From Candidatus Thorarchaeota archaeon (GTDB lineage: Archaea > Asgardarchaeota > Thorarchaeia > Thorarchaeales > Thorarchaeaceae), in NCBI GenBank assembly GCA_030642465.1, contig DAOWNS010000070.1, positions 1 through 8,128 on the forward strand: 8,128 nucleotides of DNA. The letters are read 5' to 3'. Below the pieces are notes generated by a model. It did no database searches. It saw only the letters and a program-made list of their open reading frames with translations, and was not told the DNA's origin. The translations under genes were made by a program, and so were the position numbers. Below are positions 6,469-8,128 of this stretch, piece by piece (the first letter of the stretch is position 1; each line of letters opens with the position of its first letter).

Positions 6469-7291
6469 AGTACATTTCCAGTGCCCGGCTCATCACATCT
6501 TCATCAGCTGGGAACACCAATGGGATTGCAGCATATGTTGAAGTGCAGGGATTTCCTTTGGCGACATGGAATACCACCTTTGGTCGACCATTCTCACCTG
6601 GGTGATCTATCTCCACAACGTAGCTCGTCACTGTAGACATTTGTCCTTCACCAGAGCTATGCTTGCAGATGCTCGACTGACTTGGACCTTCACCATGGTC
6701 CTTCAAAGCGGAAAAGACGCCCTGTACGTCAGTCACGTTTCTGAATAGCTCATAGCCACGGTCGACTCGTATTGTCGAGTTCACATAGCTGTCAATACCC
6801 TTTGAGCCCAACTGCTGTTTAACAATCTCCTCAGTATCAAGCATGATGTGATGTCCGGTGCGGAGCACTTTCCGTTCTGACCACTCGATTGAATGGTCGT
6901 TCCCCGCAATCTCAATGGCAAGCATACTGTCAAGGTCTGAAAGAATGAGGTTTCCCCACTGAAATTTCTTGCCGCTTTTAAGCTGGTTCACAGTCATTCT
7001 GAGACCGTCCTCAGCATCTTTGGCAAACATGAGTATCTGTTCGGTTAGGATGTCGTACGTCGGGTCTTCTGTTCCCATGACATGACTATTAGCTACTGCA
7101 AGGCCATATCGGTTCACGCCAATCGAGAGTCCATTAGTCTTGCCTGTAACCATGTCGATTCCCCTCACACCAAATGCATCGACATCGTGAAGAAGCGCAT
7201 CCTTGTGTGCGGTTGAATACAGGTCTCTGTTCTTGAAGAGCAGTGTCTTATTGAGGTCACGAAGAATTACTGCACCTGCAAAGCTAGCCAT
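6461..7291 (-). CDS. Ntn-hydrolase of the acyl-CoA:6-APA acyltransferase/C45 type, divergent active site
   Basis: With the start at 7291 the protein has 276 residues. Family-like elements in order: SFAGAVILRDLNKTLLFKNRDL (residues 3-24, shaped like the first strands and N-x-D of the family), NGLSIGVNRYGLAVANS (53-69), WGNLILSD (112-119), RTGHH (144-148, where relatives read T-N-H), SSICKHSS (206-213) and KGNPCTST (245-252). These resemble penicillin acyltransferase and N-acyl amidase proteins of the Ntn fold, which hydrolyse or transfer an amide-linked acyl group using an N-terminal cysteine. With this start no cysteine stands at the expected position. A longer frame from 7369 (302 residues) contains Cys13 and Cys23 upstream, and Cys23 in an R-C-E-R-T context could be the nucleophile after propeptide cleavage. 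I prefer 7291 because GAGAGG (7300-7295) precedes it, the 7369 start has no ribosome binding site, and that start overlaps the biotin ligase start on the other strand. No signal peptide is visible. Substrate unknown. Confidence 0.68.
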   Translation of the reverse strand: MASFAGAVILRDLNKTLLFKNRDLYSTAHKDALLHDVDAFGVRGIDMVTGKTNGLSIGVNRYGLAVANSHVMGTEDPTYDILTEQILMFAKDAEDGLRMTVNQLKSGKKFQWGNLILSDLDSMLAIEIAGNDHSIEWSERKVLRTGHHIMLDTEEIVKQQLGSKGIDSYVNSTIRVDRGYELFRNVTDVQGVFSALKDHGEGPSQSSICKHSSGEGQMSTVTSYVVEIDHPGENGRPKVVFHVAKGNPCTSTYAAIPLVFPADEDVMSRALEMYFR

Positions 7292-7367
7292 TGTCCTCTC
7301 ACACCGAATAGTAACAGCGTTGTCCCGCACACAATATAAGTCATCATTGTTTATAGAAGGTAAAGGC
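7292..7367. promoter_or_regulatory. Divergent promoter region, hydrolase and biotin ligase
   Basis: Both neighbouring genes read away from this short gap. ACAATATAAG (7331-7340) contains ATATAA on the plus strand and TTATAT on the minus strand, so one A/T box could serve both directions. It lies about 32 bases before the ligase start and about 45 bases before the hydrolase start at 7291. GAAGGT (7356-7361) is a plausible ribosome binding site for the ligase, 6 bases before its ATG. GAGAGG, read on the minus strand at 7300-7295, is the corresponding site for the hydrolase, only 3 bases from ATG. If the hydrolase really begins at 7369, this region would be coding. Confidence 0.45.
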
Positions 7368-8128
7368 ATGGCAGGGAGTCATCTAAAGCGGTCTTTTGGC
7401 GCTAGATGGAGCGTGAATGCGGTCGATCCTCGGGCTATCCTGAATGGAATTGATTTGGTTCTGCTTGAGCCAAACATTGTGTGTGTGAATGAGACAGAGT
7501 CAACGAACGCCTTGGCTAGGGTCATGGTTGAAGGAGGTCTCGGCGAAGGGCTAATCGCAGTTGCTGATCTGCAGACCCAAGGACGAGGGAGACATGATAG
7601 GAACTGGCATTCTCCCCTTGGTGGGCTTTACTTCTCTATAGTATTGAAGCCCCGAATCGCAGACGAAACTGCGCCATTGTTGGGGTTCCTTACAGCTTGT
7701 GCAATTGCCACTGAGATTCGCGAGGTTCTTGGTTTGGAGGTTTCTCTGAAGTGGCCCAATGATATCTTGGTTGGTGAACGAAAGCTGGGCGGCATTCTCA
7801 GTGAAACCGTTTCGACGAATGGCAATCTGTTAGCCGTTATTGGGGTCGGCATCAACCAGAACGTGAAGAGAGAAGACTTGCCAGCTGAGCTACAAGATAG
7901 TACTACTACAATTCTCACCGAAATCGGTAGAGAAACGTCAAGAGAAAATCTCATCTCAGCCATCATCAGTGGAATCGATTCCAGACTCAATCGAGTGGAG
8001 TCTGATTCATCGTTTAGCTCAATCCTTGATGAGTGGACCAGTCACAGCAGTACCATTGGCAGGTCAGTTCGCGTTCGTAATGGATCTGAAGTCATCGAAG
8101 GACTTGCTATCAGCATTGGCCCTGATGG
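7368..8128 (+). CDS. birA: Biotin--[acetyl-CoA-carboxylase] ligase (3' end outside window)
   Basis: 253 codons are visible before the window ends with no stop. The enzyme activates biotin as biotinyl-AMP and attaches it to the lysine of a biotin carrier protein. Motifs in order: NETESTN (residues 41-47, the substrate-loop S-T-N), DLQTQGRGRHDRNWHSP (67-83, the GRGRxxRxW adenylate-binding loop), GGLYFSIVLKP (85-95), LKWPNDILVGERKLGGIL (127-144, with the biotin- and ATP-contacting K-W-P-N-D) and VIGVGINQNV (157-166). A small C-terminal domain begins near residue 229 (TIGRSVRVRNG). There is no room for an N-terminal winged-helix repressor domain; the 35 or so residues before the catalytic core are too short, so this is a group I ligase without a DNA-binding role. 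The ATG at 7368 has GAAGGT 6 bases upstream. Its placement near the methylmalonyl-CoA genes fits biotinylation of a propionyl-CoA or methylmalonyl-CoA carboxylase encoded elsewhere. Confidence 0.93.
   Translation, partial: MAGSHLKRSFGARWSVNAVDPRAILNGIDLVLLEPNIVCVNETESTNALARVMVEGGLGEGLIAVADLQTQGRGRHDRNWHSPLGGLYFSIVLKPRIADETAPLLGFLTACAIATEIREVLGLEVSLKWPNDILVGERKLGGILSETVSTNGNLLAVIGVGINQNVKREDLPAELQDSTTTILTEIGRETSRENLISAIISGIDSRLNRVESDSSFSSILDEWTSHSSTIGRSVRVRNGSEVIEGLAISIGPD

Overview
The window looks like chromosomal DNA from an archaeon. Three things suggest this. The methylmalonyl-CoA mutase is a split-subunit enzyme whose catalytic chain is only 556 residues. Several ribosome binding sites match the archaeal GGAGGTGA pattern. 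One gene encodes a membrane-anchored surface protein full of N-glycosylation sequons. An Asgard (Thorarchaeota-like) source is my best guess from protein style and moderate base composition, but no 16S rRNA or marker gene is present to prove it.

Layout. Bases 1-429 hold the 3' end of a MeaB-type G protein, followed after 11 bases by the catalytic subunit of methylmalonyl-CoA mutase (441-2111). Next comes an intruding segment of about 1.16 kb with an opposite-strand gene for a secreted or membrane-anchored protein (2291-3250). A decayed second copy of the mutase 3' end follows (about 3301-3507), and then the intact methylmalonyl-CoA epimerase (3520-3930). Convergent to the epimerase is a threonine aldolase (3957-5006, minus). 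Divergent from the aldolase is a major facilitator superfamily transporter (5182-6468). Its last 8 bases overlap a convergent Ntn-hydrolase gene of the acyl-CoA:6-APA acyltransferase/C45 type (minus, ending at 6461). Divergent from the hydrolase, a biotin protein ligase starts at 7368 and runs off the window.

The most interesting structure is at the mutase-epimerase junction. The intact mutase is followed by a vestige of an epimerase start, and the intact epimerase is preceded by a vestige of a mutase end. The two junction copies (1905-2141 and 3301-3537) align without gaps. They are about 80% identical over the last 62 mutase codons by hand count, and differ mostly at third codon positions. 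This records a duplication of a mutase-epimerase unit, followed by replacement of the inner part with the surface-protein gene. The duplicate remnant now carries an in-frame stop.

Function. MeaB, the mutase and the epimerase together interconvert methylmalonyl-CoA and succinyl-CoA, with quality control of the cobalamin enzyme. The biotin ligase fits a biotin-dependent acyl-CoA carboxylase elsewhere in the genome feeding the same pathway. The cobalamin-binding small mutase subunit is not in the window. The aldolase fits amino acid breakdown. The transporter and the Ntn hydrolase have no substrate that can be read from sequence.
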